Assembly: GCF_000282535.1 (NCBI RefSeq)
Contig: NZ_AKJC01000087.1
Span: forward strand, 1-56,376
Reading direction: 5' to 3'
Source of the DNA: Pseudomonas sp. GM84
Lineage (GTDB): Bacteria; Pseudomonadota; Gammaproteobacteria; Pseudomonadales; Pseudomonadaceae
Length of the DNA stretch: 56,376 nucleotides
Position 1 is the stretch's first letter, and the number at the start of each line of letters is the position of its first letter. Positions 27,133 through 36,610 of this stretch are shown one piece after another. A program made the position numbers and the translations under genes. The notes under the pieces are model-generated. The model saw nothing but the letters and a program-made list of their open reading frames with translations. It made no database searches and had not been told where the DNA came from.

Positions 27133-27618
27133 ATGTCCATCACGCCGCTGGCTCACCGCCCCCACGATCACTCCCATTGCGTGCACAGCGCCCTGGCCGA
27201 AGCCGACGCCTTGTGCACCCGCCAAGGCCTGCGCCTGACCGCACTGCGTCGCCGTGTACTGGAACTGGTGTGGCAGAGCCACAAGCCGCTGGGCGCCTAC
27301 GACATCCTCGCCGTGCTCAGCGAGCAGGACGGCCGCCGCGCCGCCCCGCCCACGGTGTACCGCGCACTCGATTTCCTCCTGGAAAACGGCCTCGTGCACC
27401 GCATCGCCTCGCTCAACGCCTTCATCGGCTGCAGCCACCCGGAACACGCGCACCATGGCCAGTTCCTGATCTGCCGCGTGTGCCACGTGGCCATCGAGCT
27501 GGAGCAGGACAGCATCAGCGACGCCATCGTCACCAGCGCCAAGGGCGTGGGCTTCACGGTCGAGACCCAGACGGTGGAAATCGTTGGCCTGTGCGGCAAC
27601 TGCCGGGGCACAGCATGA
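27133..27618 (+). CDS. zur: Zinc uptake regulator Zur (Fur family)
   Basis: A 161-residue repressor. The N-terminal winged helix (about 30-90) contains [17 protein letters not shown] and [16 protein letters not shown]. Zinc sites are seen in [15 protein letters not shown] and the final CGNC, giving the two CxxC pairs of the structural site. With zinc bound it should repress znu genes. The stop overlaps the znuC ATG as ATGA, so the regulator is cotranscribed with the transporter it controls. Confidence 0.94.
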   Translation: MSITPLAHRPHDHSHCVHSALAEADALCTRQGLRLTALRRRVLELVWQSHKPLGAYDILAVLSEQDGRRAAPPTVYRALDFLLENGLVHRIASLNAFIGCSHPEHAHHGQFLICRVCHVAIELEQDSISDAIVTSAKGVGFTVETQTVEIVGLCGNCRGTA

Positions 27619-28388
27619 GCGACGCCCTGATCCGCCTTGAGCAGGTCGGCGTCACCTTCGGCGGCGAGGCGGTGCTCGACAGCATCGACCTGTCGGTGGC
27701 ACCCGGCCAGATCGTCACCCTGATCGGCCCCAACGGCGCCGGCAAGACCACCCTGGTGCGCGCCGTACTCGGGTTGCTCAAGCCGCACCGCGGCAAAGTG
27801 TGGCGCAAGCCGAAGCTGCGTATCGGCTACATGCCGCAGAAGATCCAGGTAGATGCCACGCTGCCGCTCTCGGTGCTGCGCTTTCTGCGCCTGGTGCCCG
27901 GCGTAGACCGCGCGGCAGCCCTGTCGGCGTTGCAGGAAGTCGGTGCCGAACAAGTGATCGACAGCCCGATCCAGACCATTTCCGGTGGTGAGATGCAGCG
28001 CGTGCTGCTGGCCCGAGCACTGCTGCGCGAACCCGAGCTGCTGGTGCTGGACGAGCCCGTGCAGGGCGTCGACGTGGTCGGCCAGACCGAGCTGTACAAC
28101 CTCATCACCCGCCTGCGCGACCGCCACCGCTGCGGCGTGCTGATGGTTTCGCATGACCTGCACCTGGTGATGAGCGCCACCGACCAGGTGGTCTGCCTCA
28201 ACCGTCACGTGTGCTGCTCGGGCCACCCCGAGCAGGTCAGCAACGACCCGGCCTTCGTCGAGCTGTTCGGCCAGAACGCCCCGAGCCTGGCCATCTATCA
28301 CCACCACCATGACCACAGCCACGACCTGCACGGTTCAGTCGTTGCCCCTGGCGCCCATGTTCACGGAGAGCACTGCAAGCATGGCTGA
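27615..28388 (+). CDS. znuC: Zinc ABC transporter ATPase ZnuC
   Basis: A 257-residue ATPase with Walker A (GPNGAGKTT, about residue 42), signature ISGGEMQR, Walker B ([12 protein letters not shown]) and MVSHDLH. The last 30 residues form a histidine-rich tail with [12 protein letters not shown] and [10 protein letters not shown], ten or more histidines, which is characteristic of bacterial ZnuC and may sense or store zinc. The ATG at 27615 overlaps the zur stop. Its own end overlaps znuB by eight bases. Confidence 0.95.
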   Translation: MSDALIRLEQVGVTFGGEAVLDSIDLSVAPGQIVTLIGPNGAGKTTLVRAVLGLLKPHRGKVWRKPKLRIGYMPQKIQVDATLPLSVLRFLRLVPGVDRAAALSALQEVGAEQVIDSPIQTISGGEMQRVLLARALLREPELLVLDEPVQGVDVVGQTELYNLITRLRDRHRCGVLMVSHDLHLVMSATDQVVCLNRHVCCSGHPEQVSNDPAFVELFGQNAPSLAIYHHHHDHSHDLHGSVVAPGAHVHGEHCKHG

Positions 28389-29163
28389 TTTTCTTCTCTA
28401 CGCCTTGCTTGCGGGTCTTTCCCTGGCGCTGGTGGCGGGCCCGCTTGGCTCGTTCGTGGTGTGGCGGCGCATGGCCTATTTTGGCGACACCCTGTCCCAT
28501 GCCGCGCTGCTGGGCGTGGCCCTGGGCTTCGTGCTGGACGTCAGCCCGGCGCTGGCGGTAACCGTCGGCTGCCTGTTGCTGGCCATCCTCCTGGTCACCC
28601 TGCAACAGCGCCAGCCGCTGGCCTCGGACACCCTGCTCGGCATCCTCGCGCCGAGTACCCTGTCGCTGGGCCTGGTGGTGCTGAGTTTCATGAAGGACGT
28701 GCGCATCGACCTGATGGCCTACCTGTTCGGTGACCTGCTGGCCATAAGCCCCGGCGACCTGGGCTGGATCCTTGGCGGCAGTGCGCTGGTCTTGCTGCTG
28801 CTGGCTGCATTGTGGCGGCCACTGCTGGCGATTACCGTGCATGAAGAACTGGCCATGGTCGAAGGCTTGCCGGTGGCCGGCCTGCGCATGGCGCTGATGT
28901 TGCTGATTGCCGTGGTGATTGCCGTGGCCATGAAGATCGTCGGTGTGCTGCTGATCACCTCACTGTTGATCATCCCGGCTGCCGCCGCGCAACGCCATGC
29001 CCGCTCGCCCGAACAGATGGCGCTGGGTGCCAGCCTGCTGGGCGTTGCAGCCGTTTGCGGGGGCCTTGCCATGTCCTGGTTCAAGGACACCCCCGCCGGC
29101 CCATCGATCGTGGTCTGCGCGGCGGTGCTATTCTTGCTGAGCCTGGCCCTGCCAAAACGCTGA
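28381..29163 (+). CDS. znuB: Zinc ABC transporter permease ZnuB
   Basis: A 260-residue membrane protein of the ABC-3 family with about eight helices. It starts [23 protein letters not shown] and contains the conserved [15 protein letters not shown] and [18 protein letters not shown] segments. It forms the zinc channel with ZnuC and receives zinc from ZnuA. The ATG at 28381 lies inside the znuC tail, showing tight coupling. Confidence 0.95.
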   Translation: MADFLLYALLAGLSLALVAGPLGSFVVWRRMAYFGDTLSHAALLGVALGFVLDVSPALAVTVGCLLLAILLVTLQQRQPLASDTLLGILAPSTLSLGLVVLSFMKDVRIDLMAYLFGDLLAISPGDLGWILGGSALVLLLLAALWRPLLAITVHEELAMVEGLPVAGLRMALMLLIAVVIAVAMKIVGVLLITSLLIIPAAAAQRHARSPEQMALGASLLGVAAVCGGLAMSWFKDTPAGPSIVVCAAVLFLLSLALPKR

Positions 29164-29290
29164 AAACCGGGGTACACGAGCGTGTGCCCTGCAACTTTTT
29201 CGCGGGTAAGGGGTCTGTAAGACCTGTTTTCGAGCGTGCGCACCTGGGTGTAGACTTGCTCGCTTTTTGCGCAAATAGAGAGTCGCAGGA

Positions 29291-29998
29291 ATGAAGCCGT
29301 TCGCATCCCGTTATCTGCTTGTTGCCGCGTTTTCCCTGTTCCTGGCCGCCTGTTCCAGTGCGCCTGTCGATCAGGCCGATGCACCTGCCCAAGCCGATGC
29401 CTGGCAGCAGCTGCAGCAGAATATCGCCAGCAATGAGCTGGCCACCGCCGAAGACCAGCTGGCTGCCCTGCAGGCCCAGTCGCCCGATGACGCGCGCCTG
29501 GAGCAGTACCAGCGCCAGCTGGCCGAGGCCTACCTCAAGCGCAGCCAGATCGTCCTGCAGAAGGGCGATGTCAACGCAGCGGCGACCGCCCTGGCCCGAG
29601 CCCGTGCGCTGATGCCGCAGGCACCGGCCGTCACGGGCGGTGATGCAGTCTCCCAGGCACGCAAGGCCGAGCTTGAGAAAGCCGAAGCGGCCTTGAAGGC
29701 GGCCGAAGCCAAGCCGAAGGCGCGGGTGATCGACCCGACTGCGCCGAGCACGGTGATTGCGCTGAAAACCACGGATATTGCCGCCATGCGCCGCCAGCTC
29801 GATGAAATTGCCAAGGACGTGGTGAATTACCAGTGCGAGGTGGTGTTCCAGGTGCCGCGTACCGAGGATGCGCCTTGGTTGAAAAACCTGCTGGAGAAGC
29901 GGGTGCACAAGATCGACAGCGGCTTCAAGCTGAAGCAGAAGCATGAGATTCAGCGCAAGTTGCCGGCTCAGGTGGTATTGGTCCCGCATCAGCAGTGA
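29291..29998 (+). CDS. Coiled-coil/TPR-like lipoprotein of unknown function
   Basis: A 235-residue lipoprotein with lipobox LAAC at about residue 20. The mature protein is helical and rich in A, Q and E, with TPR-like repeats (about 30-115), a lysine/alanine-rich linker, and a conserved C-terminal region (YQCEVVFQVPRTEDAPW). From memory it corresponds to P. aeruginosa PA5502, uncharacterised. It follows znuB by 127 bases but probably has its own promoter. It converges on katE across a REP pair. Confidence 0.8.
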   Translation: MKPFASRYLLVAAFSLFLAACSSAPVDQADAPAQADAWQQLQQNIASNELATAEDQLAALQAQSPDDARLEQYQRQLAEAYLKRSQIVLQKGDVNAAATALARARALMPQAPAVTGGDAVSQARKAELEKAEAALKAAEAKPKARVIDPTAPSTVIALKTTDIAAMRRQLDEIAKDVVNYQCEVVFQVPRTEDAPWLKNLLEKRVHKIDSGFKLKQKHEIQRKLPAQVVLVPHQQ

Positions 29999-30010
29999 TG
30001 TTGATGGCCT

Positions 30011-30068
30011 CATCGCCGGCAAGCCGGCTCCCACAGGTAACCGTGTGGGAGCCGGCTTGCCGGCGATG
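30011..30068. repeat. REP inverted pair, GCCGGC class (compact)
   Basis: Two inverted GCCGGCAAGCCGGCTCCCACA units with almost no spacer, the shortest pair in the window, lie in the 83-base gap between the convergent lipoprotein gene and katE. Confidence 0.92.
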
Positions 30069-30081
30069 AAGACGACACCGA

Positions 30082-32226
30082 TCAGGCAGGAATAGCCTCT
30101 GCCGCCGCCTCCCGCTCCCACACCCGATGCCCTTCGACCGCTTTGACAAAGGCCTCCACGGTGTTCTGGTCATCCCCCAGCAACAACCCCTTGTCCTCCT
30201 TCAGCCCCAGGCCGCCCACCAGTGCCTTGGCCTCCTTGGCCAGCAGCATCGCCTTCAGGTGCTTGTAGCCCTCCAGCAGGAAATGCTTGGCCACGCCACT
30301 GGCCGCCAACGCATCGATCGAACCCTGCCCACCCGGAACGACGATCCCGTCGAACATGATCGACGGCATCCCCTCGATCGACGCCGCCACCGGCAGTGCC
30401 TTGCCATCCGCCGTCTTCACGGGCGCCGAAGTCGGCCCCAGCAGCATGGGCCGCGCGCTTTGCGCCTCAAGCGCCTTCACTAGCGCATCGACACGCGAAG
30501 CATCCACACCATCGGCCACCACGACCGCGATCTTGCGTCCCTTGATGCCCACATCACCGGGGTGGTTCATCTGGCTCAAGGCCTTGGACTGCGCGGGTTT
30601 GCTGCCTTTTACCTGGACTGTGCCCTGCTTGGGCGCAGGCAGCCCGAGGTTGGCCGCCACCGCCGCCGCCAGCTTCAGGTCGATGTTGGCGAGGATCTCG
30701 TTCACCTCACGGATGCGAATCTCCTCACGCTCCACCTTGCCCAGCTCGAAGCTGTAGGCCTTGATGATGTGCTGCTGTTCGTTCGGACTCATGCTCTGGA
30801 AGAACAGCCGCGCCTGGGAAAAGTGATCGCCGAACGATTCGCTGCGCTGGCGGATCTTGTGCGCCTCGATGCGCTCCTGATAACTCTCGAAACCGCCATC
30901 CTGCGCGGCTGGCGGGGTTTCTTTCGGCCAGCCGCCGTCGATCGAATTGGGCTCGTAGGACGCACGACCCTTGTCGATGGTCATGCGGTGCATGGCATCG
31001 CGTTGGCTGCTGTGGTTCGGCGCCACCGGCCGGTTGATCGGGATTTCATGGAAGTTCGGCCCGCCCAGGCGACTGATCTGGGTATCGGTGTAGGAAAACA
31101 GCCGGCCCTGCAGCAAAGGGTCATTGCTGAAGTCGATGCCCGGCACGATGTGCCCGGGGCAGAAGGCGACCTGCTCGGTTTCAGCGAAGAAGTTGTCCGG
31201 GTTGCGGTTGAGCACCATCTTGCCCAGCAGCGTCACCGGCACCAGCTCTTCGGGAATGATCTTGGTGGGGTCGAGCAGGTCGAAGTCGAATTTATGCTCA
31301 TCGGCCTCGGGGACAATCTGTACGCCCAACTCCCATTCGGGGTAGTCCCCTTTCTCGATCGCGTCCCACAGGTCGCGACGGTGGTAGTCGGTGTCCTTGC
31401 CCGCCAGCTTCTGGGCTTCGTCCCAGAGCACCGAGTGCACGCCCTGGCGCGGCTTCCAGTGGAACTTGACGAAGCTGGCCACGCCTTCGGCGTTGATCAG
31501 GCGGAAGGTGTGCACGCCAAAGCCTTCCATCATCCGCAGGCTGCGCGGAATGGCCCGGTCGGACATCGCCCAGATGACCATGTGCGCCGACTCCGGCACC
31601 AGCGAGACGAAGTCCCAGAAGGTGTCGTGGGCCGAGCCGCCGGTGGGCATTTCGTTGTGCGGCTCGGGTTTCACCGCGTGCACGAAGTCGGGGAACTTGA
31701 TCGCATCCTGGATGAAGAACACCGGCATGTTGTTGCCGACCAGGTCGAAATTGCCTTCATCGGTGTAGAACTTCACCGCAAAGCCGCGCACATCGCGCAC
31801 CGTATCACCCGAACCGCGCGGCCCCTGCACGGTGGAAAAGCGCACGAATACCGGGGTGATTTTCTCAGGGTCCTGCAGGAAACCGGCCTTGGTCAGCTCG
31901 GCGTGGTTGCCGTAGCTCTGGAAATAGCCATGGGCCCCGGTACCGCGGGCGTGGACGATGCGTTCGGGTATGCGCTCGTGGTCGAAGTGGGTGATCTTCT
32001 CGCGCATGATGAAGTCTTCGAGCAGCGACGGCCCCCGGGCCCCCGCCTTCAGGGTGTTCTGGTTATCGGCAACTTTCACCCCTTGGTTGGTACGCAGCGC
32101 CTGGCCGGTGGCATCGCTGCGAAAAGCCTCCAGGCTCTGCAATTTGGCATTGGTATTGGCCCGGTCAGGGGTCTGGGTGCCGGCGGCCTCACTGTGCTTG
32201 GGCGCGTCCGTTTTCTTGCTGGGCAT
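30082..32226 (-). CDS. katE: Large-subunit monofunctional catalase HPII
   Basis: A 714-residue clade-2 catalase. The catalytic His is in [12 protein letters not shown] (about residue 90), the distal Asn in [11 protein letters not shown], and the haem-ligand Tyr in [14 protein letters not shown]. The long C-terminal extension (about residues 560-714) is a DJ-1/PfpI-like flavodoxin domain, as in E. coli HPII. It removes hydrogen peroxide, mainly in stationary phase. The ATG at 32226 has GGAGAG upstream. It is divergent from metNIQ across 227 bases. Confidence 0.95.
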   Translation of the reverse strand: MPSKKTDAPKHSEAAGTQTPDRANTNAKLQSLEAFRSDATGQALRTNQGVKVADNQNTLKAGARGPSLLEDFIMREKITHFDHERIPERIVHARGTGAHGYFQSYGNHAELTKAGFLQDPEKITPVFVRFSTVQGPRGSGDTVRDVRGFAVKFYTDEGNFDLVGNNMPVFFIQDAIKFPDFVHAVKPEPHNEMPTGGSAHDTFWDFVSLVPESAHMVIWAMSDRAIPRSLRMMEGFGVHTFRLINAEGVASFVKFHWKPRQGVHSVLWDEAQKLAGKDTDYHRRDLWDAIEKGDYPEWELGVQIVPEADEHKFDFDLLDPTKIIPEELVPVTLLGKMVLNRNPDNFFAETEQVAFCPGHIVPGIDFSNDPLLQGRLFSYTDTQISRLGGPNFHEIPINRPVAPNHSSQRDAMHRMTIDKGRASYEPNSIDGGWPKETPPAAQDGGFESYQERIEAHKIRQRSESFGDHFSQARLFFQSMSPNEQQHIIKAYSFELGKVEREEIRIREVNEILANIDLKLAAAVAANLGLPAPKQGTVQVKGSKPAQSKALSQMNHPGDVGIKGRKIAVVVADGVDASRVDALVKALEAQSARPMLLGPTSAPVKTADGKALPVAASIEGMPSIMFDGIVVPGGQGSIDALAASGVAKHFLLEGYKHLKAMLLAKEAKALVGGLGLKEDKGLLLGDDQNTVEAFVKAVEGHRVWEREAAAEAIPA

Positions 32227-32453
32227 GGTCGGCTCTCCTCATCAGTCTTCAGGCGTGCCCGTAGCGGGCTTGTTCCACTAGTGACTGGAAGGCTTTGCCG
32301 AGCGTTCAATCGGGATTACCAGTTGTCGCGTTATGCCCGATGGATTGGAGCATTACGAAATAAATGCTAAGAACAGCTATGGGAAAAGGCTAAAATGCGC
32401 CACCCCAGCTAACCGCTGACCCCAAATTCCATGCGCCCCACAAGGTTCGCTAC

Positions 32454-33461
32454 GTGATCGAGTTCCAACATGTACACAAGACCTACCGCGTCGCCGGTAG
32501 GGAAATCCCCGCCCTGAATCCGACCAGCCTGACCATCGAAGACGGCCAGGTGTTCGGCCTGATCGGCCATTCCGGCGCTGGCAAAAGCACCATGCTGCGC
32601 CTGATCAACCGCCTGGAAGAGCCTTCCGGTGGCAAGATCATCGTCGACGGCGAAGACGTCACCGCGTTCAACGCCAACCAGCTGCGCGGCTTCCGCCAGC
32701 AGGTCGGGATGATCTTCCAGCACTTCAACCTGCTGGCCTCCAAGACCGTCGCCGACAACGTCGCCCTGCCGCTGACCCTGGCCGGCGAACTGTCGCGCCG
32801 CGAGATCGACCAGCGTGTCAGCGAGCTGTTGGCCCGCGTGGGCCTGCAAGACCACGCCAGGAAGTACCCGGCCCAGTTGTCTGGCGGCCAGAAGCAGCGC
32901 GTCGGCATTGCCCGCGCCCTGTCCACCAACCCGAAGATCCTGCTGTGCGACGAGGCCACCAGTGCCCTCGACCCGCAGACCACGGCGTCGGTCCTGCAAC
33001 TGCTGGCCGAGATCAACCGTGAGCTGAAACTGACCATCGTGCTGATCACCCACGAAATGGATGTGATTCGCCGGGTCTGCGACCGCGTGGCCGTGATGGA
33101 TGCCGGGCTGATCGTCGAGCAGGGCTCGGTGGCCGAAGTGTTCCTGCACCCGCAGCATCCGACCACCAAGCGTTTCGTCCAGGAAGACGAGCAGGTCGAC
33201 GAAGGCGAACAACGCGACGACTTCGCCCATGTACCGGGCCGCATCATCCGCCTGACCTTCCAGGGCGATGCCACCTACGCGCCGCTGCTGGGCACCGTGG
33301 CCCGCGAAACCGGTGTGGACTACAGCATCCTCGCCGGGCGTATCGACCGCATCAAGGATGTGCCCTATGGGCAGCTGACCCTGGCCGTCACCGGCGGCGA
33401 CATGGAAGCGGCGTTCGACCGCTTCAAGGCAGCTGACGTACATATGGAGGTACTGCGTTGA
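32454..33461 (+). CDS. metN: Methionine ABC transporter ATPase MetN
   Basis: A 335-residue ATPase of the methionine importer. The nucleotide-binding domain has Walker A (GHSGAGKST, about residue 38), LSGGQKQR and Walker B ([13 protein letters not shown]). The C-terminal NIL/ACT-like domain (about 255-335) binds methionine in E. coli and inhibits transport. The start is the GTG at 32454. The stop overlaps the metI ATG by one base (TGATG). No SAM riboswitch-like structure was evident in the leader. Confidence 0.94.
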   Translation: MIEFQHVHKTYRVAGREIPALNPTSLTIEDGQVFGLIGHSGAGKSTMLRLINRLEEPSGGKIIVDGEDVTAFNANQLRGFRQQVGMIFQHFNLLASKTVADNVALPLTLAGELSRREIDQRVSELLARVGLQDHARKYPAQLSGGQKQRVGIARALSTNPKILLCDEATSALDPQTTASVLQLLAEINRELKLTIVLITHEMDVIRRVCDRVAVMDAGLIVEQGSVAEVFLHPQHPTTKRFVQEDEQVDEGEQRDDFAHVPGRIIRLTFQGDATYAPLLGTVARETGVDYSILAGRIDRIKDVPYGQLTLAVTGGDMEAAFDRFKAADVHMEVLR

Positions 33462-34132
33462 TGGACGCCCTGAATTTCTTCGCCAACGTCGACTGGGCCG
33501 AAATCTGGCTGGCCACCGTCGATACCATGATCATGCTGTTCGGCTCGCTGTTCTTCACCGTACTGCTCGGCCTGCCGCTGGGCGTGCTGCTGTTCCTCTG
33601 CGGCCCGCGTCAGATGTTCGAGCAGAAGGGCGTGTATGCGCTGCTGTCGCTGATCGTCAACATCCTGCGCTCGCTGCCGTTCATCATCCTGCTGATCGTG
33701 ATGATCCCGATCACCGTGCTGATCACCGGTACTTCGCTGGGTGTGGCCGGGGCCATCCCGCCGCTGGTGGTAGGTGCCACGCCGTTCTTCGCGCGCCTGG
33801 TGGAAACCGCCCTGCGTGAAGTGGACCGCGGCATCATCGAGGCCACCCAGTCGATGGGGGCCACCACCCGCCAGATCATCACCAACGCGCTGCTGCCAGA
33901 AGCCCGCCCGGGCATCTTCGCCGCCATCACCGTCACGGCCATTACCCTGGTGTCGTACACCGCGATGGCCGGTGTGGTCGGTGCCGGCGGCCTGGGCGAC
34001 CTGGCCATCCGCTTCGGCTACCAGCGTTTCCAGACCGACGTCATGGTGGTCACCGTGGTGCTGTTGCTGATACTGGTTCAAGTCCTGCAGAGCGTGGGCG
34101 ACAAACTGGTCGTGCATTTTTCCCGTAAGTAA
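33461..34132 (+). CDS. metI: Methionine ABC transporter permease MetI
   Basis: A 223-residue permease with about five helices. The EAA loop reads EVDRGIIEATQSMGATTRQII, which couples to MetN. The ATG at 33461 overlaps the metN stop; a TTG one codon earlier is possible. It is separated from metQ by 64 bases containing two strong GC-rich hairpins. Confidence 0.94.
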   Translation: MDALNFFANVDWAEIWLATVDTMIMLFGSLFFTVLLGLPLGVLLFLCGPRQMFEQKGVYALLSLIVNILRSLPFIILLIVMIPITVLITGTSLGVAGAIPPLVVGATPFFARLVETALREVDRGIIEATQSMGATTRQIITNALLPEARPGIFAAITVTAITLVSYTAMAGVVGAGGLGDLAIRFGYQRFQTDVMVVTVVLLLILVQVLQSVGDKLVVHFSRK

Positions 34133-34140
34133 CCCCAATG

Positions 34141-34180
34141 GGGTCGGCCCGGCCGACCCGTTCGGGGGCCGTCGCGGCCC
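34141..34180 (+). other. Two intercistronic hairpins between metI and metQ
   Basis: GGGTCGGCC/GGCCGACCC (34141-34159) and GGGCCG/CGGCCC (34165-34180) lie in tandem without a T-tract. They are more likely to stop 3' decay or mark an RNA processing site than to terminate, which could raise metQ mRNA over metNI. Confidence 0.6.
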
Positions 34181-34196
34181 TCACAAGGAGTGATTC

Positions 34197-34967
34197 ATGA
34201 AGAAGCTGCTTGCTGTTGCTGCCGCCGTTGCGGCCTTCTCGGTTCATGCCGGTGACCTGACCGTCGCCGCCACCCCGGTGCCGCACGCCGAGATCCTCAA
34301 CTTCGTCAAACCTCAGCTGGAAAAAGAAGGTGTGAACCTGAAGGTGAAGGAATTCACCGACTACATCCAGCCGAACGTGCAAGTGGCCGAAAAGCGCCTG
34401 GACGCCAACTTCTTCCAGCACCAGCCGTACCTGGATGAGTTCAACAAGGCCAAGGGCACCCACCTGGTGAGCGTGGCCGGCGTGCACATCGAGCCGCTGG
34501 GCGTTTACTCGACCAAGATCAAGAAGCTCGACGAGCTGTCCTCCGGCGCCACCGTGGTCATTCCCAACGACGCCACCAACGGCGGCCGTGCCTTGCTGCT
34601 GCTGGACAAGGCCGGCGTGATCAAGCTCAAGGACAACAAGAACATCCTGTCGACCGTCAAAGACATTACCGGTAACGACAAGGGCTTGAAGTTCCGCGAG
34701 CTGGAAGCAGCCACCATCCCGCGCGTGCTGACCCAGGTCGATATCGCCCTGATCAACACCAACTATGCGCTGGAAGCCAAGCTGAACCCGGAGAAAGACG
34801 CGCTGGCCATCGAAGGCAGCGACTCGCCTTACGTGAACATCCTTGTTGCCCGCCCGGACAACAAGGACTCGGAAGACATGAAGAAACTGGCGGCAGCGCT
34901 GCACTCGCCAGAGGTGAAGCAGTTCATCGTCGAGAAGTACAAGGGCGCTGTCGTTCCGGCGTTCTAA
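34197..34967 (+). CDS. metQ: Methionine-binding periplasmic protein MetQ (NlpA family)
   Basis: A 256-residue substrate-binding protein of the NlpA family. The body shows PVPHAEILNFVKP, VKEFTDYIQPN and QHQPYLDEFN, the usual methionine-binding landmarks. The signal peptide ends AFSVHA and lacks a lipobox cysteine, so the mature protein should be soluble in the periplasm and not lipid-anchored as in E. coli. The ATG has AAGGAG upstream. It converges on the SCO gene across a REP pair. Confidence 0.93.
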   Translation: MKKLLAVAAAVAAFSVHAGDLTVAATPVPHAEILNFVKPQLEKEGVNLKVKEFTDYIQPNVQVAEKRLDANFFQHQPYLDEFNKAKGTHLVSVAGVHIEPLGVYSTKIKKLDELSSGATVVIPNDATNGGRALLLLDKAGVIKLKDNKNILSTVKDITGNDKGLKFRELEAATIPRVLTQVDIALINTNYALEAKLNPEKDALAIEGSDSPYVNILVARPDNKDSEDMKKLAAALHSPEVKQFIVEKYKGAVVPAF

Positions 34968-34988
34968 GCCGCAGCATCGCGTTGCCCC

Positions 34989-35072
34989 CATCGCCGGCAA
35001 GCCGGCTCCCACAGGTACAGCGCAGTTCTCTGGCTGCGCACGATCTCTGTGGGAGCCGGCTTGCCGGCGATG
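34989..35072. repeat. REP inverted pair, GCCGGC class
   Basis: Two inverted copies of the GCCGGCAAGCCGGCTCCCACA unit lie between the convergent metQ and SCO genes. Confidence 0.92.
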
Positions 35073-35087
35073 CTTTTGAAGCCTGCA

Positions 35088-35720
35088 TCAATCCCGCTTG
35101 ACCAGCCCCGGCAGCTGCGCCACCAGCTTCTGGTTATTGAACGGCGCGCGAATGAACCCACGCTGACGCCCATCCGGCCCGACAACGGCCAGGTTGCCGC
35201 TGTGATCCACGGTATACCCAGGCTTGCTGGTATCGGCCGGAATGAACGGAATGCTCAAAGCATTGGCGAGCTTCTGGGTATCCTCGATCGACCCCGCCAC
35301 CCCCACGAAATCCTTGTCGAAGTAGCCCAGGTACTGCTTGAGCTGGTTCGGCGTATCGCGATTCGGGTCCACGCTCACCAGCACCACCTGCAAACGGTCC
35401 ACGGCCTCCTTCGGCAGCTCGCTCTTCACCTGGCGCAGCTGGGCCAAGGTGGTCGGGCAGATGTCCGGGCAGTAGGTGTAGCCGAAGAACAGCAGCGACC
35501 ATTTGCCCTTGAGATCGTCCAGCTGCACCGGCTGGCCATCCTGGTTGGTCATGGTCACATCGGCCACCGTGCGGCTCTGCGGCAGGAGGATGATGCCGGC
35601 GTCGATCAGCTCGGTCGGGTTGGGCTGATCGTGGCCATTGAGCACCTTGTTGACGGTCAGGCCCAGGATCAGCGCGACGACGGCAACGAGGATGAAGACG
35701 GTTTTCTGGGTTCTGGTCAT
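35088..35720 (-). CDS. SCO1/SenC-family copper chaperone
   Basis: A 210-residue membrane-anchored thioredoxin-fold protein with one N-terminal helix (about 8-25). The copper ligands are both present: CPDIC in YTYCPDICPTT and the His in YTVDHSGNLAV, together with SVDPNRDTP. It delivers copper to the CuA site of the oxidase encoded nearby. It starts four bases inside the end of the cyoE gene (ATGA overlap) and is the last gene of the haem A/assembly operon. Confidence 0.92.
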   Translation of the reverse strand: MTRTQKTVFILVAVVALILGLTVNKVLNGHDQPNPTELIDAGIILLPQSRTVADVTMTNQDGQPVQLDDLKGKWSLLFFGYTYCPDICPTTLAQLRQVKSELPKEAVDRLQVVLVSVDPNRDTPNQLKQYLGYFDKDFVGVAGSIEDTQKLANALSIPFIPADTSKPGYTVDHSGNLAVVGPDGRQRGFIRAPFNNQKLVAQLPGLVKRD

Positions 35721-36610
35721 AGGCTCAGCAACAGGTAGTGATCAACGAGCAACGCGACGAACAGCGCGAACAGGTAGCCGATAGAGTACTTGAAGGTGCC
35801 GATCGCCGCGTGCGGCCGGCTGCCACGGTACAACACCCAGGCCCAGTGCAGGAAGCGCAGGCCCAGGGCGAGAGCACAGGCCAGGTAGAGCGGGCCGCTC
35901 ATGTGGATGGCATAGGGCAGCAGGGTCACCGCCAACAGAATCAGGCTGTAGAGCAGGATATGCAGCTTGGTGTAGCGCTCGCCGTGGGTCACCGGCAGCA
36001 TCGGGATATCGGCCTTGGCGTATTCGGCCTTGCGGTGCAGGGCCAGGGCCCAGAAGTGCGGGGGCGTCCAGGCGAAGATGATCAGCACCAGCAGCAATGG
36101 CTCGGCGCTGATATGCCCGCTCACCGCTACCCAGCCGAGCAACGGCGGGGCCGCCCCGGCCAGGCCGCCGATGACGATGTTCTGGGGAGTCGCCCGCTTG
36201 AGAAAGCCGGTGTAGAGCAGCGCATAACCGAGCAGCGAGGCCAGGGTGAGCCAGGCGGTGAGGGCATTGGTGAACACCAGCAGCAAGGCCATGCCCAGTA
36301 GCGCCAGGGCAAGCGCGAACAACAGCGCCGGCAGCGGCTCGACCCGCCCTTGGGCGACAGGGCGTTTGTGGGTGCGCGCCATCAGCGCGTCGATACGCCG
36401 GTCCACCACGTGGTTGACCACTGCCGCACCGCCCGCGCACAGGCCGATGCCCAGGTTGCCGAACAGCAGCACGTTCCAGCTCACGCCCGCCCGGGTCGCG
36501 AGCAGCATCCCCACCAGCGAGGTGATCAGCATCAGCAGCACGACCTTGGGCTTGGTCAGCTCCAGGTAGTCGCGCCAGCCGGCACGCCAGGCATTCAGAA
36601 GCGTCGCCAC
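35717..36610 (-). CDS. cyoE: Protohaem IX farnesyltransferase (haem O synthase)
   Basis: A 297-residue UbiA-family membrane enzyme that adds a farnesyl chain to haem B. It has about nine helices, with the first Asp-rich motif in NHVVDRRIDALMARTHKRP (about residue 70) and the second region YAKADIPMLPVTHGE. The start is the GTG at 36610, with GAGGAA at good spacing, overlapping the end of ctaA. The product, haem O, is the substrate of CtaA for haem A. Also called ctaB. Confidence 0.93.
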   Translation of the reverse strand: MATLLNAWRAGWRDYLELTKPKVVLLMLITSLVGMLLATRAGVSWNVLLFGNLGIGLCAGGAAVVNHVVDRRIDALMARTHKRPVAQGRVEPLPALLFALALALLGMALLLVFTNALTAWLTLASLLGYALLYTGFLKRATPQNIVIGGLAGAAPPLLGWVAVSGHISAEPLLLVLIIFAWTPPHFWALALHRKAEYAKADIPMLPVTHGERYTKLHILLYSLILLAVTLLPYAIHMSGPLYLACALALGLRFLHWAWVLYRGSRPHAAIGTFKYSIGYLFALFVALLVDHYLLLSL

